DNA of 64,000 nt from Kalaharituber pfeilii (GCA_015179045.1 WHUZ01000116.1:62001-126000), one strand, 5' to 3'. Shown: positions 41,483 through 52,755, counted from the stretch's first letter. Made by a program: numbers and translations. The notes: a model not told the origin generated them from the sequence alone.

Positions 41483-42430
41483 GTACCGGTAAGGTCGTCC
41501 GCTTGGGTACCCATCACAATGATGGATCCAGAGAGGGCGTGTCCTTGGCTGTATAACACGTATTGGTTCGCTCATACTCCATTGGGCTGTTAAAAGTGTG
41601 CTGACCACAGATCAACAGGTATGCATACGGCTGCGACGAGCTAGTTTTCGATCTCATGCACATCTGGCTTTGGTAAAGTCCTTTCAGCAAGCTATTCAAC
41701 TGATTCTTGACATGCAATGGTCCTTTATGTTCCAAGATCTAGAGTCTGGGATACATCTTCTCCTACAGTACTATGCGATAACTTCTGCGCTGCGCTGCCG
41801 CTCTCCACGCCGAACTACTTCCAGGTTTGTTGGCGTAATGGCTATTACGACAAGTTTTGTCATGGAGTATGGAGGCCTTCCTTTCAATTGTGGTTGTCTG
41901 CAGTTTGGCAGTATGGATAATGTTCATGCCTCAATGAACATTATGACGCTAATGTGCATCATCAGGGTAACATCTACCTTGCTATTCTTCGATATCATTT
42001 GGGAAAGAAGAGTCTTATTGGCGCTCTAATCGAGAATTTCAAATGGCTCCCCTTCTTCGTCATCCTCCTCTGTGGCTTTCCTCACCTCGAGCGCGCAGTT
42101 CTCGCCCACATGCTTTCTATCAACATGACCCTGGCGCAGCGGCGAAGGAGTTCAAGACATTTAACTTCTTCAAAGAGGTCCCCAAGATTGGTAATCCTTC
42201 AGATGGATGCATCTCATCTTGCTAATTCTCTACGGGGTCATGATCTAACTTGCCCAATTTGCGCCCTCAGACTGGAGAATTAACGCATTTGCGCCCGTTG
42301 TGCCGCTCGCAACCTGCACTGCCTACCAATTCATTGCTTCCTGTAAGTTCTAGGCAGGCCTTGTCTCCTCTGCATTACACAGGCAGTGAACTAATACATT
42401 ACAATTTTCATACTTTGCATTGAACCCACC
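41483..42430 (+). other. unrecognised, possibly decayed coding DNA
   Basis: Overlapping plus-strand frames (41598-42029, 41954-42283) give long but hydrophobic, atypical peptides; one ends in a CPICALRLEN segment followed by CARCAARNL, a Cys pattern too weak to call a zinc motif. Could be an old transposon gene. Not assigned. Confidence 0.25.
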
Positions 42431-42432
42431 TC

Positions 42433-42525
42433 TTTTTTTTTTTTTTTTTTTTTTTGGAGAGTCACGTAACCCCGCATTCAAGCTACCAGCCTATGGCCGG
42501 GACCCATGTACCTGGGCCAGGTTAA
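42433..42525 (-). mobile_element. class-C tail retroposon
   Basis: Poly-T, GAGAGTCACGTAACCCCGCA, AGCTACCAGCCTATGGC (hairpin with one G-U), GGGACCCATGTACCTGGGCC. TSD not clear. Confidence 0.75.
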
Positions 42526-42962
42526 GGAACTACGTATGATATCTACCATCTCCATGTGCGATGAGCTTCAATCACTAACCTTACAGATTCCTTTTATATC
42601 ATTGCTGTCATTTCTTTTGTTTTTCTTTCTTTTTGTTTTGGTAATTGTTTCTGGTTGTGCTGTCTTTCTTAGAGCTCCATTTTGTTTCTTAAACCTTATT
42701 TCCTCTCGTTCCTGTTTGTTCTGCTCTATCTCTGATCCACATTTTCGATCTGTTCTTTGCTAATGATTCGCGTTTCGTACGACCCTCACATGCGGTCATT
42801 TATTCTGCTACTACTTGATCATGTACATTTCTTTTTGTATAACTCTCTGTTATCATCGTGTCATTGCTTGTATATCAACATAAATACTAAAACACCAGGG
42901 GTTATCAGCAGGGGTACGGGCTAGGGAACAGCGCCAGTTTTTTGAATTGAATAATCAAGAGG

Positions 42963-43024
42963 TTTTTTTTTTTTTTTTTAATTTCACGTGACCCCGCTTG
43001 TAGCTGTTCGCCATGGCAGGGCCC
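42963..43024 (-). mobile_element. class-D tail retroposon, 62 bp
   Basis: Poly-T, AATTTCACGTGACCCCGCTT, GTAGCTGTTCGCCATGGCAG. TSD AATAATCAAGAGG exact (42950-42962, 43025-43037). Confidence 0.93.
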
Positions 43025-43037
43025 AATAATCAAGAGG

Positions 43038-43960
43038 TAAACACAGGAATTACTACGACTCCATTTGTGCATCCTCCATTAGCAGGATTTTCGGCAGCCA
43101 TACGTCTAGGCATGCTTTTCTAGACAATAAGAAAAGTATCTGCACTCAGCGAGTCCCACTCCAGCTTCCTACAGCACACGGACCACTTCACTACCCCTGC
43201 CGGCAACCCCTGGTGTGCCGGTATTTATGCTGCATTACAAGTATACCTTTTCTCCACATTGGGGAAAGTATGAAGGATCAGCTGGTGGGTTCGTGACATT
43301 GTTCGTGAAAATGGATGAGCAAGGGTGGAGTTTGACTGCATCTGTTATGGCCTCCCCGCAAACTCTCCTTGTTAAAAACTACATTGGAAGCGGCTCATTT
43401 AATCGAGCTCCCTTGATTGGGATGGCTTGGCAGTTGCAACTACTGATGATAAACTACAGCAGGGGAAATTATGGGCCGCAAAAGCACTGCTGAAATAATT
43501 GTATGCAAGGATCTAGGTGGGGGAAGAGGTCTTGAATACCACCGCATGATAAGGCAGCACAGGATGGATAATATGGTGGAGTGCAGCTCGAAGGGACCAC
43601 TTACAACCACCACGTTTGAAGACCTTCTACATTACCAAACCACACCTTATTGAAACCTGAAGGACATTAATATGTAGTATTTTGTCTGCTCTGCAATTCT
43701 ATGTCCCCTACTTAGAATGGAGTGAGTGAAAGCAGATTGAAATACAAGTACTTTGTATGGGACAGCAGGAAAATGCAACCTGCCAAGAACGCTAAATCAG
43801 TACTAGTACAGGTGGATTTACTCTATCTGGAAATGATCTACATATTCCTTTGTCACAACCATCTTGATATGCGTACTAGTACATAATAAGTAAACATCTA
43901 TACAAAATGATTCATTGTGATCTGAGAAAAAGACTCAAGACTATGTACATGGAATTGTCA
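43038..43960. other. unassigned spacer
   Basis: A 92-codon plus-strand frame at 43215-43493 has no recognisable motif or supporting context. Confidence 0.35.
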
Positions 43961-43961
43961 A

Positions 43962-44080
43962 TTATAATGCTTCAAAGTTATACTCACAATTATTGTGAGT
44001 ATAGCATTTTGCAGCTGCCCAAAAAAATTCATTAAAGTTGAGCTCACAATAAAAACAATGATAGAATAAAACAATGATAG
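43962..44080 (-). pseudogene. fragment of the mariner-like DDE transposase family
   Basis: Minus-strand residues CELNFNEFFWAAAKCYTHNN and CEYNFEAL align with CELNFIERYWCSVKYYLREN and CSYSFDGL of the intact transposase at 16603. Only the segment around the catalytic glutamate is left; here the E of the NFIE motif position reads as NFNE. Flanked by a decayed class-C tail (about 44160-44230). Confidence 0.7.
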
Positions 44081-44277
44081 AATAATACCGAATGCCCATG
44101 AGCTCCAGGTTGTCGAAGATGAGATACCAATGTGCGAGTATTGCGACCGAGGCCAGAAAGCCAGCTGGGAGCCTGTATGCAGGATTCCCCCTCCCCCCTA
44201 CACACACAAAAAAAACAAAAAACAAAAGGTGTATTAGTCGGCGCGCGACGGAATGTAACAAGTCGTCCACACTTATA

Positions 44278-44968
44278 AATAGTGGTAATCAGTTATGCGT
44301 TTCGTAACTGTTACGTGTGGTAACATGACATAAGCAGAGGCTCTGATTGGCTGATTTCGTTATGAAAAGACAGGGATTTCCCTCACGCAGACAACGCAGA
44401 CAACATAGCGATTTGGCAAAGTGATCACAATAACTCTGCGCAAGGATACAGGTATGCAACCGATTTTCAGCTAACCACAGCGTTATGTAATGAGTTCTTT
44501 AACCTAAAACAGTAATTTTTGGACAGATTGTGCATATGCATAATGCGTATTGAATCTACCAGCATACCCAATCTACTTTTTTTTTTTTATTTTTTTTTTT
44601 TTATTTCATTACTCGCGTACCGCCCTGTGGGCTATGGCGAGGTTATTTTAGGTACATACCCAATCTACACGTTAAAGCTCTGGGTAGGGACTATGAGATC
44701 AAGCATAAGCAGGTCCTCTAACACCTCATAATCATCAGAATCAGAATCAAGTAACATAGAGTCTCGATATCAGTCGTGGCCACCTGGGCCTTTTCTGACG
44801 TATCATAGGCGGCATGGTGATTGTTACGGATGTGACGATATGCAAAGGGTAAGATTAGTAACTTGGGGAAATCAGCTGCTTTCCTCTCATTTAGGCTTAG
44901 TTGAAGGACATGGGTTAGCTAACGCAATGCAACGTAACGCTTAACTGGTTACAATAATTTCTGTTCTT
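44278..44968. mobile_element. TIR element related to the one at 20713, about 690 bp
   Basis: Left AATAGTGGTAATCAGTTATG; right in reverse complement AATTATTGTAACCAGTTAAG; both continue with CGTTWCGT. Imperfect TIRs, no transposase. A class-A tail (44577-44654) lies inside. Confidence 0.5.
44577..44654 (-). mobile_element. class-A tail retroposon, 78 bp
   Basis: T-rich tail with one A, TTTCATTACTCGCGTACCGC, GGGCTATGGCGAGG plus 12 nt of UTR. TSD CATACCCAATCTAC exact (44563-44576, 44655-44668). Confidence 0.92.
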
Positions 44969-45836
44969 ATCTGTGGCGTAAGTGATCAACGATGACAAGG
45001 TCCATGCAGCGCTAGTGGGGCCGGAATTGGTGGGTCTCAAATTCGCCATTGTGCACGACCCTGTAAGTGCAGACATGCTGCGAGTGACTTTCTGTCAACC
45101 CCAAAATCCCAAGCAAAGGAATCAGAGGCATCGATATTGATCTCTGATAAAGGCGCCTGCGCAGGGGGGTTTTTCTCGCCTAAGATCCCTGGATGGGGTA
45201 ATGGGGTAATGGCCTTCTGCTGTGTCTACGTACCCCCACTGTGAGTGGTACGAACTGTCTGACAGCGCAGCTGTGCACTGCATGGTGCTGGGTTTGCAGT
45301 GTAGATGATTGCTTTTTTCGCTCTGTCTTATCCAGGTGTTCATGAAGCTGTACTGCTCATTGACTTTCTAGCGAGACAACTTTCGAACTAAGTACAAGGT
45401 CGGCGGCATTATGCAAAAGGGACAAGGTATCGATAATTTGCTGTTCCGGAATTAGGTGGTCCCAATCTCCGAGTAACTTAGTTGTCTCCGTAAGCGAACG
45501 AGAGGAAGAGGAGCTCGCCTGATAGCCTTGATTTGCGTACAAGGGAATATTTATAACAAAATAACTGAGTCTCTTATTTCGGACTCTCCAGAATACTCTC
45601 TAATCGTATGCAATAAAAGCAGGCAATAACGGAGTTCCCTGGTGATTGTAAAGAGTTATGTATAATATTTACGTTTCTGTCATTTGTGAATGAACCTTCT
45701 CTTGCTGGACATTCAATATGCCTGATGTCAAGTAAATGATTGTGCGTAATGATATCCCAGCTTCTAGAGTGTGTTACGTTATACCACGGCTGCAGAACAT
45801 TATAACATGGGATAGCATTGGCTGTAGTTGCTGAAT
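44969..45836. other. unassigned spacer
   Basis: No domain or terminus recognised. Confidence 0.4.
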
Positions 45837-45849
45837 AATCATGAGGACT

Positions 45850-45908
45850 TCTTTTTTTTTAAAAAAATTTCACGTGACCCCGCATGCGACTCTTCGCCAT
45901 GGCAGGGC
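45850..45908 (-). mobile_element. class-D tail retroposon, 59 bp
   Basis: T9A7 tail, TTTCACGTGACCCCGCATGC, GACTCTTCGCCATGGCAGGG. TSD AATCATGRGGACT, one mismatch (45837-45849, 45909-45921). Confidence 0.9.
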
Positions 45909-46249
45909 AATCATGGGGACTAACTTCAGTTCTCACCTACCACAGGCCTTTCAGCCTCTGCCCCGGTGTTCACCGGATGCAGGTGACCATTGAAGCCAAT
46001 CAACGGAAAGATATTGCAGATGGGATGCGTATTGAGTATGGTATCATAGAGGAAGAAAAAACCAAAGAAGCAGGCAGATAGGGCTGTGGAGGATGCAATG
46101 GGCACTGATCAAGAACCCATTGTGTGTAAGTATAGTTGGTCCACGGTCTGCAATTTTTCACCTGCAGCCATGGTGCAGTCATGTAGGTACATATGTTGTA
46201 TGGAGATCTAGACCACAATCTGGTGTCACAGACATTCCTCCCGGTAGCA

Positions 46250-46306
46250 AAGGGGTCATACCATAGGCAAAGAGTCTCCATGCGGAGTTACGTTACCCCC
46301 CCCCCC

Positions 46307-46335
<29 letters not shown>
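46250..46335 (+). mobile_element. decayed class-C tail with C13A30 tract
   Basis: ATACCATAGGCAAAGAGTCT, CCATGCGGAGTTACGTTA, then C13 and a long A run. The C run between tail and poly(A) is unusual. TSD not identified. Confidence 0.6.
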
Positions 46336-46338
<3 letters not shown>

Positions 46339-46799
46339 AAGAATAAAACAAAAAAAACGGAAAGGCATTAATCAGGTGGTTAGCTGTTGGTCGAACTGAT
46401 GGTGTGGCGGTTTGCTGGCCAAGCTTTCTGGGCAAGTAGAGTAGGCCGACCAAAAAGCCGCATTGATAAATTAAATTAGACCTCTCAGTATCATTATTAT
46501 TGAGAAATCCCTTTTCAATACCATCAATGCTAATTTAGCAATACAGTGTCTGATAAAATAGTCCCATAGACTATTCTAGTTAGAAAAGCGCCCACCCCCA
46601 AATTGACGCGTTTTCAGTACCATCAATTGCAGCGAACAGATTCTGTGCCGTCTAAACGAACGTTTCAAATATGTTACGGACTCACCGCAACCGTAGGGCA
46701 GGCAGTCGGTGGATGTGCGGGTACAATTTACCCATATGCAAACACATGCGATATGCTGCGGCAAACAAGTCGAAGTCGCAAAACGTGTGCGGTAGGAAA

Positions 46800-47487
46800 A
46801 TACTAATAATATTAGTATTAAATAAGTATCAAATATATCTTTACTAGTATAAAAAAAATTTATTTTTCTAAATATTAAGTTTTATTTGAAGTATATAGTA
46901 CTATTAGGTAAAAAAACTTTTTACTAACTAAAATTATATATTATAAGTTAAAAAATTAATTTAATTATATAATTATATTTAATTAAAAATTAAATTCTAT
47001 AAATATATATTCTTAAATTTATTTTTATACTTTTTAATATTTCAATTAAAATATACAAAAAAAATATTAAAAAATTTTAAAAACTAAAAATATTAAATAT
47101 TAGAAAAATAATAATAGTATAAAATAAAAAAGTATTATATATAAAAAAAATTTTATAAAAATTTAATTTAAATATAATATTAAAATTAATACTTTTTAAA
47201 ATAAAAATATAGATTTAGTTTTTTTTTAAATTATAATTAAAATATAAATTAATTTTATAATAATTATATTATATATTTATAATTTTTTTTTAATATTTGT
47301 AATAAAATACTTAAAGTATATTATATTATTTTAATATATTTAATTAAATAAATTATAAATAATAAATTAAACTTAAATTAGAATTTAAATTCTAAAAGTT
47401 TAAAAGTAGTTAAGTTATTAAATATTAGTAAAGTATAAAAAGTTAATAGTATATAGTTATATAAATAAAAATATTTATTAAAGCTAA
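46800..47487. repeat. extreme AT-rich island, left part
   Basis: Almost free of C and G for nearly 700 bp; remaining G is mostly in TAG/AGT contexts. RIP-like C-to-T decay of repeat DNA is the simplest reading. No frame survives. Confidence 0.75.
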
Positions 47488-47492
47488 ATTAT

Positions 47493-48508
47493 TGTCACGC
47501 GGCGGCAAGCTGGTGCTGCTAAGGGATACGACCGGTTCAGGGTAACAGTAGTTTTGCAAGCGCTGAATGGCAGAGGTCTGACAAACTTGACAGGAGAGGC
47601 TTGACAGGAGTAGTTCAGAGGTTCCAGTTCAACGGCGATGGCAGGCTATGGTGAAAAGGCAGAGAAGACCAAGTACTGAATTGGATCTAGAGATTGACGA
47701 GAATAACAAGAACATATAGACTGCGAGGAACCATATGGGTCTATTAAGAAGACAAGACAACAGACAAGGAGAGAAGGAACTATTTACATGAGGGCAAGAT
47801 AGAGCCTATATATACATGATAGGTTCATTACCTGAGAAGCATAATACAAAGGTAGAAGCAGCGACGAGGGCAGAAGTAAGAACAGAGTGGTGAAGGCAGA
47901 GTTTTCATGGCAGGCGGGCGATACTGGCAGGCGGCGATACTAGCAGGCGGGCTGTACTGGCAGGCGGGCTATACTAGCAGGCGGGCTGTACTGGCAGGCG
48001 GGCTATACTAGCAGGCTGGTCGTACTGGCAGGCAGGCTATACTAGCAGGCGGACTAAACTAGTAGGCGGGCTGTACTGGCAGGCGGGCTATACTGGCAGG
48101 CGGGCTGTACTGGCAGGCGGGCTATACTAGCAGGCTGGTCGTACTGGCAGGCAGGCTATACTAGCAGGCGGACTAAACTAGTAGGCGGGCTGTACTGGCA
48201 GGCGGGCTATACTGGCAGGCGGGCTGTACTGGCAGGCGGGCTATACTGGCAGGTGGACTATACTGGCAGGCGGGCTATACTGGCAGGCGGGCTGTACTGG
48301 CAGGCGGGCTATACTGGCAGGTTGCTAGCTACATGTAGCTAGCCGGTTCTATGAGCTTGCCGGCTGTTGGCAGGAGGCGGTCACGGCTTGCCGGCGGTCG
48401 TGGCTTGCCGGCGGTCGTAGCTTGCCGGTGGTCATGGCTTGCCGGCGGTCGTGGCTTGCCGGCGGCCGTGGCTTGATGTGCGGAGACTGTAGGGCGTGGG
48501 CTGTGACA
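47493..48508 (+). mobile_element. solo LTR with expanded minisatellite (1016 bp)
   Basis: TGTCACGCGGCGGC ... GGGCTGTGACA with exact 5-bp TSD ATTAT (47488-47492, 48509-48513). No coding internal region, so a solo LTR, probably from recombination between two LTRs. The GC-rich LTR sits unmutated in a nearly GC-free island, so it is younger than the decay around it. Homologous, inverted, to 7228-7898. Strand is arbitrary. Confidence 0.87.
47905..48330. repeat. 17-18-bp minisatellite inside the solo LTR
   Basis: More than twenty units of GGCAGGCGGGCTATACT and variants (TGTACT, AGCAGGC, GGTGGAC), with a higher-order block of about 117 bp repeated near 48000-48117 and 48118-48234. A second minisatellite, GGCTTGCCGGCGGTCGT, about five units, follows at 48380-48475. 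Confidence 0.88.
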
Positions 48509-48513
48509 ATTAT

Positions 48514-48960
48514 AATTAAAAAAAAATTTAAGTTATTATTATAAATAGTTTAAAAGAATATAAATAAATATTTTTTATAAGAAAAGTTCTTTTAAAATTA
48601 GTTTTTTTAGTAATAGTTTTTTTTTTAAAAAAAAAAATAAAAAGTAATAAATATAATTAAAACTTAATTAAAATATTAAAAACAAGTAAGTAATAATTTT
48701 AAAAATTTATTTTTTACTAATAAAAATTTTTTTATTATAAAATTTAGTTTAAATTTTATATAAATTCTTAGAAAAAGATATTTAATAGTTATTATTTTTT
48801 TAAAGTAATTTAATTTATTAGATATAATATTAGTAATTTACTTATAAATAAAATTTTCTAGTTTTATTTATATTTAAAGTTTACTTATATATATATATAT
48901 TTTTATATTTCTATTATATAATTAAGTAATTCTTAGTCTTCTAGCTAATACTTAAGTATA
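48514..48960. repeat. extreme AT-rich island, right part
   Basis: Continues the composition of 46800-47487; the LTR interrupted a once continuous AT-rich block. Confidence 0.75.
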
Positions 48961-48966
48961 CTAAAA

Positions 48967-49021
48967 GCTCTGCCATGGCGAATAGCTGCAAGCGGGGTCA
49001 CGTGGAAAAAAAAAAAAAAAA
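48967..49021 (+). mobile_element. class-D tail retroposon at the island edge
   Basis: GCTCTGCCATGGCGAATAGC, AAGCGGGGTCACGTGG and A tail. TSD GTATACTAAAA versus GCATACCAAAA (48956-48966, 49022-49032); the differences are C-to-T on the island side. Confidence 0.83.
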
Positions 49022-49032
49022 GCATACCAAAA

Positions 49033-49868
49033 ATATGCTAGTTTATGCCAGAAACTGCATAGCGCATAAATTCCCTGTCCAAATACTTATCTTCTGGTCT
49101 AGGCAGTACTACTCTAGTATTGTGGAAGCGTGTGATGACTAGTACCCCCAGGGTTGTCGGCTAGCAAGTCACACTCAACTTCATTTGGCGGAGCGCATAC
49201 CCAAACTGCTGACAGCGAATCCAGCCGCAAGGTACCTCAAACCTAGTACGAGCATGTAGAAATCTTGACTATGGTACCAGTTGCAATATGACAATTTAGT
49301 CGGCGTCGGAACCTTCCGCTGAATGAAAAATTTCTTTTCGTTTGTTCTAATTTGAGAAGTGTTGTAAAAAAGCCACAAGCTCTTTTGTGGGCCAACACAT
49401 GACATGGATTCCATTTAGGTTTAGCCACAGCCCGCCACGAGGCTGTCATTGAACGAGACCCTGAAGCACAGCATTTTTTGCTCTCTCTCCAAAAAGAATG
49501 TAAAAAGAAGACAGGACAAATGAAATAAAAAATGAATACCACATGCTGTGGGGCTATGAGAGATGGAGCATGTGGTCCACTTCCATCGGTTCTTTTGCAC
49601 AGACACCAGCTTGGGAGCTCTGTCTTTGCTTGATTGTGAATCTGCATACAAACAACGCACACGCCCATATTTAGATATTATGAACCTCTTAACCCAGAAC
49701 ACGGCTCCCCAACTTCGTGTTCAGCCCAAAGTTATCGCAATCCAGATACTTGTGCAGATTATGGGGTATTTATTGGCATGTGCAAGTATAAACCCAATGT
49801 TCTTAATGTCTATAGGCTAGTCTCGTAGTATAGCTGGACTACCACCCTCTTTAATTTTGTACTGTCAT
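49033..49868 (-). other. unrecognised decayed reading frame
   Basis: One minus-strand frame (49702-49181) is open apart from two adjacent nonsense codons near 49415-49420 and encodes basic, Lys/Ser-rich sequence (RVRCLYADSQSSKDRAPKLV). It could be an old transposon-encoded DNA-binding protein. No firm homology from the sequence alone. Confidence 0.3.
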
Positions 49869-49877
49869 CATAGATCA

Positions 49878-49931
49878 CTTTTATTATTTATTATCACGTA
49901 ACCCCGCTTGCAGCTATTCGCCATGGCAGGG
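49878..49931 (-). mobile_element. old class-D tail retroposon
   Basis: TATCACGTAACCCCGCTTGC, AGCTATTCGCCATGGCAGGG; poly-T lost. Diverged TSD CATAGATCA / CATGGATCA. Confidence 0.7.
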
Positions 49932-50113
49932 CATGGATCAGTGCGATAGTTAACGCTGGCGCACTAAGAGAGGACAGGGCTGAGCTATATAAACCATTCG
50001 ATTCCTCCCAGTAACAATTCTTTAATACCATCGACCAAGGCAAACTTACAAGATCAAGCTCTTTACCGGATCTCAACTCTCCTCTAATATAGCTCCGCAC
50101 TATATCATCTAAA

Positions 50114-51285
50114 ATGAAGTCATTTTCGCTCCTTGCTTTAGCTATTTCCGCCGGCGTGGCCTTTGCGGCTCCAAGACCTATACCCTTTGCTCAAGACCTA
50201 GCAGATACTGTTGAGCTCGTTGAGACTCAGCCTGGTTCCACAGGCCCAACTGGACCCCCAGTGGGAATTGACGGTGTGTAATTATCTGATCACAAACGCT
50301 TCCATGAATGAGAATGTTTCATATATTAATTATCATGGCCGTTTCGCGCGAATCCAGCTCCACCACCACTGGCCCCATCGGAGTCTGAGATCATCGCAGA
50401 TGCAAATGACAATTTTGTCACAAATGCAGACTCTGACGTGAAGGTCAAGAAGCGTGCACTCCCTCCAGCAGGATACTATACAGTTTTTGAAGGTTTGAGT
50501 GGTGCTACTCAACATCCTTCTTACATCACCTTCAAAAGTTTTCCCACATATGATCCGGTCGCTTGTACCAATTTCTGTAACTCCATTGCTGGCTGGTAAG
50601 TAAGGATAAACGACAATGGTGACAATTCCAATACGTTACCTGACCTTTCTTACGACAGTGTTTTTGCCAACCTCTATATAGAGCATGTTGACGCTCAGGC
50701 ACCGTGAAGATCAAGTGCTCGGTGTACAGCCAACCTTCATCAGCATCCGCTGCTACCAATGAAGGTCAATGGCGCAATGGTTTAGAGTGTTTATCACCGA
50801 CTCGAATGGATACTCTAAGAAAATAAACCCCGAGATTGCAGGCTGGAATGAAGAGGAGCTCAACGCGGCTATCAATGGCAAGAGGGCGAACCCCACTGAC
50901 CCAGACCCATATATGGGCATGACCACCATCGAGGCTGTGAGTATTCCTATAACGATAATTTCTCACCCAAGCTACTCGCTAACACCTAGTTTACTGCTTA
51001 GGCAAACCCTCACTTTGCAAGGATCTCTGTGAGCAAAAGACCGCTTATAACTCTCGCCACCCTACAGACGGGAAATACCGCGCTTGCAACTTCTTCAACT
51101 TCTACCTCTTGTTCAAGAACGGTGAGGGTTACAAAACCGTCTGCTCCTTCTATATTATTCCATTCAATTCTAGCTATGCCACAAACACCGGCTATACCTC
51201 CAGTGGTAACGTTTACACTGTCCACGACTCATGGTCCTTCACTAGGGAACAGCTCCTTGGTGAAGGTGGCATTGTCACCATCTAA
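50114..51285 (+). pseudogene. secreted PAN/apple-like cysteine-rich protein, frameshifted
   Basis: Exon 1 (50114-50273) encodes a signal peptide, MKSFSLLALAISAGVAFAAP. After an intron (50274 to about 50360) a Lys-Arg processing site (KKR) precedes GYYTVFEGLSGATQHPSYIT and ACTNFCNSIAGC, a pattern typical of ascomycete secreted proteins with paired PAN/apple-like cysteine modules. A second intron starts GTAAGTAAGG (about 50598). Single-base losses then break the frame near 50702, 50785 and 51006; the second module (LCKDLCEQKTAYNSRHP, YRACNFFNFYLL) is readable in shifted frames to TAA 51283-51285. Family members are extracellular, function mostly unknown. Three frameshifts argue for recent loss. 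Confidence 0.75.
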
Positions 51286-51654
51286 ATTTGCTTTTGAGAT
51301 TATCCATTTGTGCGGGGAGGTGATGTAAAGGGCAAGGAAAAAACTGCTTGGAAAGCATTGGGTATGGTGATCATATATTGAATGTAATCCGGGAATTGGT
51401 GTTGGTTGTGTAAGTATTAACGTAGGTTGGTTTGGGTCATGCGACAATGCGATTGTTGTGAAGGTCGGAATGGGCTCTTTGGGAAACCTTTCTCAGTCTT
51501 AAATTTCATGATTGTTCTACAATTTGTTTCAGTTCCTTGCTATGTAACTTATATGAATCAATATTGCGCATTCAGGGATTCTCATCATTTATTTTAATTG
51601 TGACAAGATGTGCCAAAATAACTCCATTGGAGAAGATCTGAATAACGGATACAT
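51286..51654. other. unassigned spacer
   Basis: Nothing recognised; it probably includes the 3' UTR remnant of the preceding pseudogene. Confidence 0.4.
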
Positions 51655-51849
51655 TAGAGGGATTATTTCGCTGGCACCAGGTATGGTTTCCAGGGATCAT
51701 CAGGGACGACTGCGCCACATGCTAGAGAATCGTACGGAAGGAATTTCATCACTGGGACTGGATTTCTAGGGCTGGATCCCTGGCAACGACCGCTTTTTGA
51801 GCCTCATCTATCTTCACCAGTGCTTAGTCAATTTTCATTCTGAAAGCTG

Positions 51850-51905
51850 GCCCTGCCATGGCGAACAGCTGCACGCGGGGTCATGTGACAAAAAAAAAAA
51901 TTTTT
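51850..51905 (+). mobile_element. class-D tail retroposon, 56 bp
   Basis: GCCCTGCCATGGCGAACAGC, ACGCGGGGTCATGTGAC, A11T6 tail. TSD TCTGAAAGCTG exact (51839-51849, 51906-51916). Confidence 0.92.
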
Positions 51906-52166
51906 TCTGAAAGCTGATATCGAGTCAGCGAACTGATTCGTACGGTAAACCAAAAATCAGGCAGTGTCTGAAGGCAGCGTTGAGAATGTTGAGAAGTGAT
52001 ACACATAGTTCAAAGGTGCTCCATTTTCATGGGAGCAAATGCCAACACTACGGCCTGTACTGCCTACAGTTACACCAGTTACCAGTCCAAATTGGTAGTA
52101 GTAGTCATAGCACATCTGCAGTTATGACTTAGTAAGGTTTGGATTGAGTGTTGCTATCTTGAAGTC

Positions 52167-52232
52167 TTTTTTTTTTTATTTTTTCTTTTTTAATCAAATA
52201 ACCCCACTTGCAGCTGTTTGCCATGGCAGGGC
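52167..52232 (-). mobile_element. class-D tail retroposon
   Basis: T-rich tail, AATCAAATAACCCCACTTGC, AGCTGTTTGCCATGGCAGGG. TSD not clear. Confidence 0.75.
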
Positions 52233-52252
52233 AAAAGTAAGGAAAGTGAGAT

Positions 52253-52310
52253 CGCCATAGCCCATAGGGCGGCACGCGAGTAATGATAAAAAAAAAAAAA
52301 AAAAAAAAGC
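52253..52310 (+). mobile_element. class-A tail retroposon, 58 bp
   Basis: CGCCATAGCCCATAGGGCGG, CACGCGAGTAATGAT and A tail. TSD AAAGTGAGAT exact (52243-52252, 52311-52320). Ten bases from a class-D insertion. Confidence 0.93.
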
Positions 52311-52755
52311 AAAGTGAGATAGGTTAGCGGCTGGGCACGAAGGGGCAGTATTCCTGATGCAGCAAAAACTCAAATGCATTTTTTTTGCTATTCCCAGGGT
52401 TGTGCCACATGTTAAGGGCTTTATCCCTGATAAATCCCTGGCACTAGCAAAATCCCTCTATTATTACTCGAGTACGTATGCTGTTTACGTAGAGACTCCT
52501 ATTAGAGACTCCTATAATGTCTGGCGATGACATTGGGGACATTCAGATTGTAAGATATTTGCAGGGAAACTGTCCAAGTGGTAAATTGCGAATAACTACA
52601 CGACAAGTTTAGTTAGATGTCTTGTATATTTATAATATCGCGGGTACCTCTGTATGGTACTAATACATTAAGGCGGAGGTTTAGTGCTAGGCCTGCAATT
52701 CTCAAGGACATTCCTTCATGTATGTACTCACCGGCAATGCTCGTAGTATGTATCT

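Larger units (their letters stand above)
51657..52458. mobile_element. MITE X, copy 2
   Basis: Ends GAGGGATTATTTCGCTGG and, in reverse complement, GAGGGATTTTGCTAGTGCC, between TA dinucleotides (51655-51656, 52459-52460). Shares sub-terminal sequence with copy 1 at 33257. Three tail retroposons (51850-51905, 52167-52232, 52253-52310) lie inside; without them it is about 620 bp. Confidence 0.75.

Noticed and set aside
43215..43493. 92-codon plus-strand frame
   Set aside because: No domain, no intron or promoter evidence, and surrounding DNA is unassigned; length alone is not enough.
47905..48475. Regular repeats considered as a CRISPR array
   Set aside because: Units are directly adjacent minisatellite repeats inside an LTR of a eukaryotic genome, with no unique spacers.
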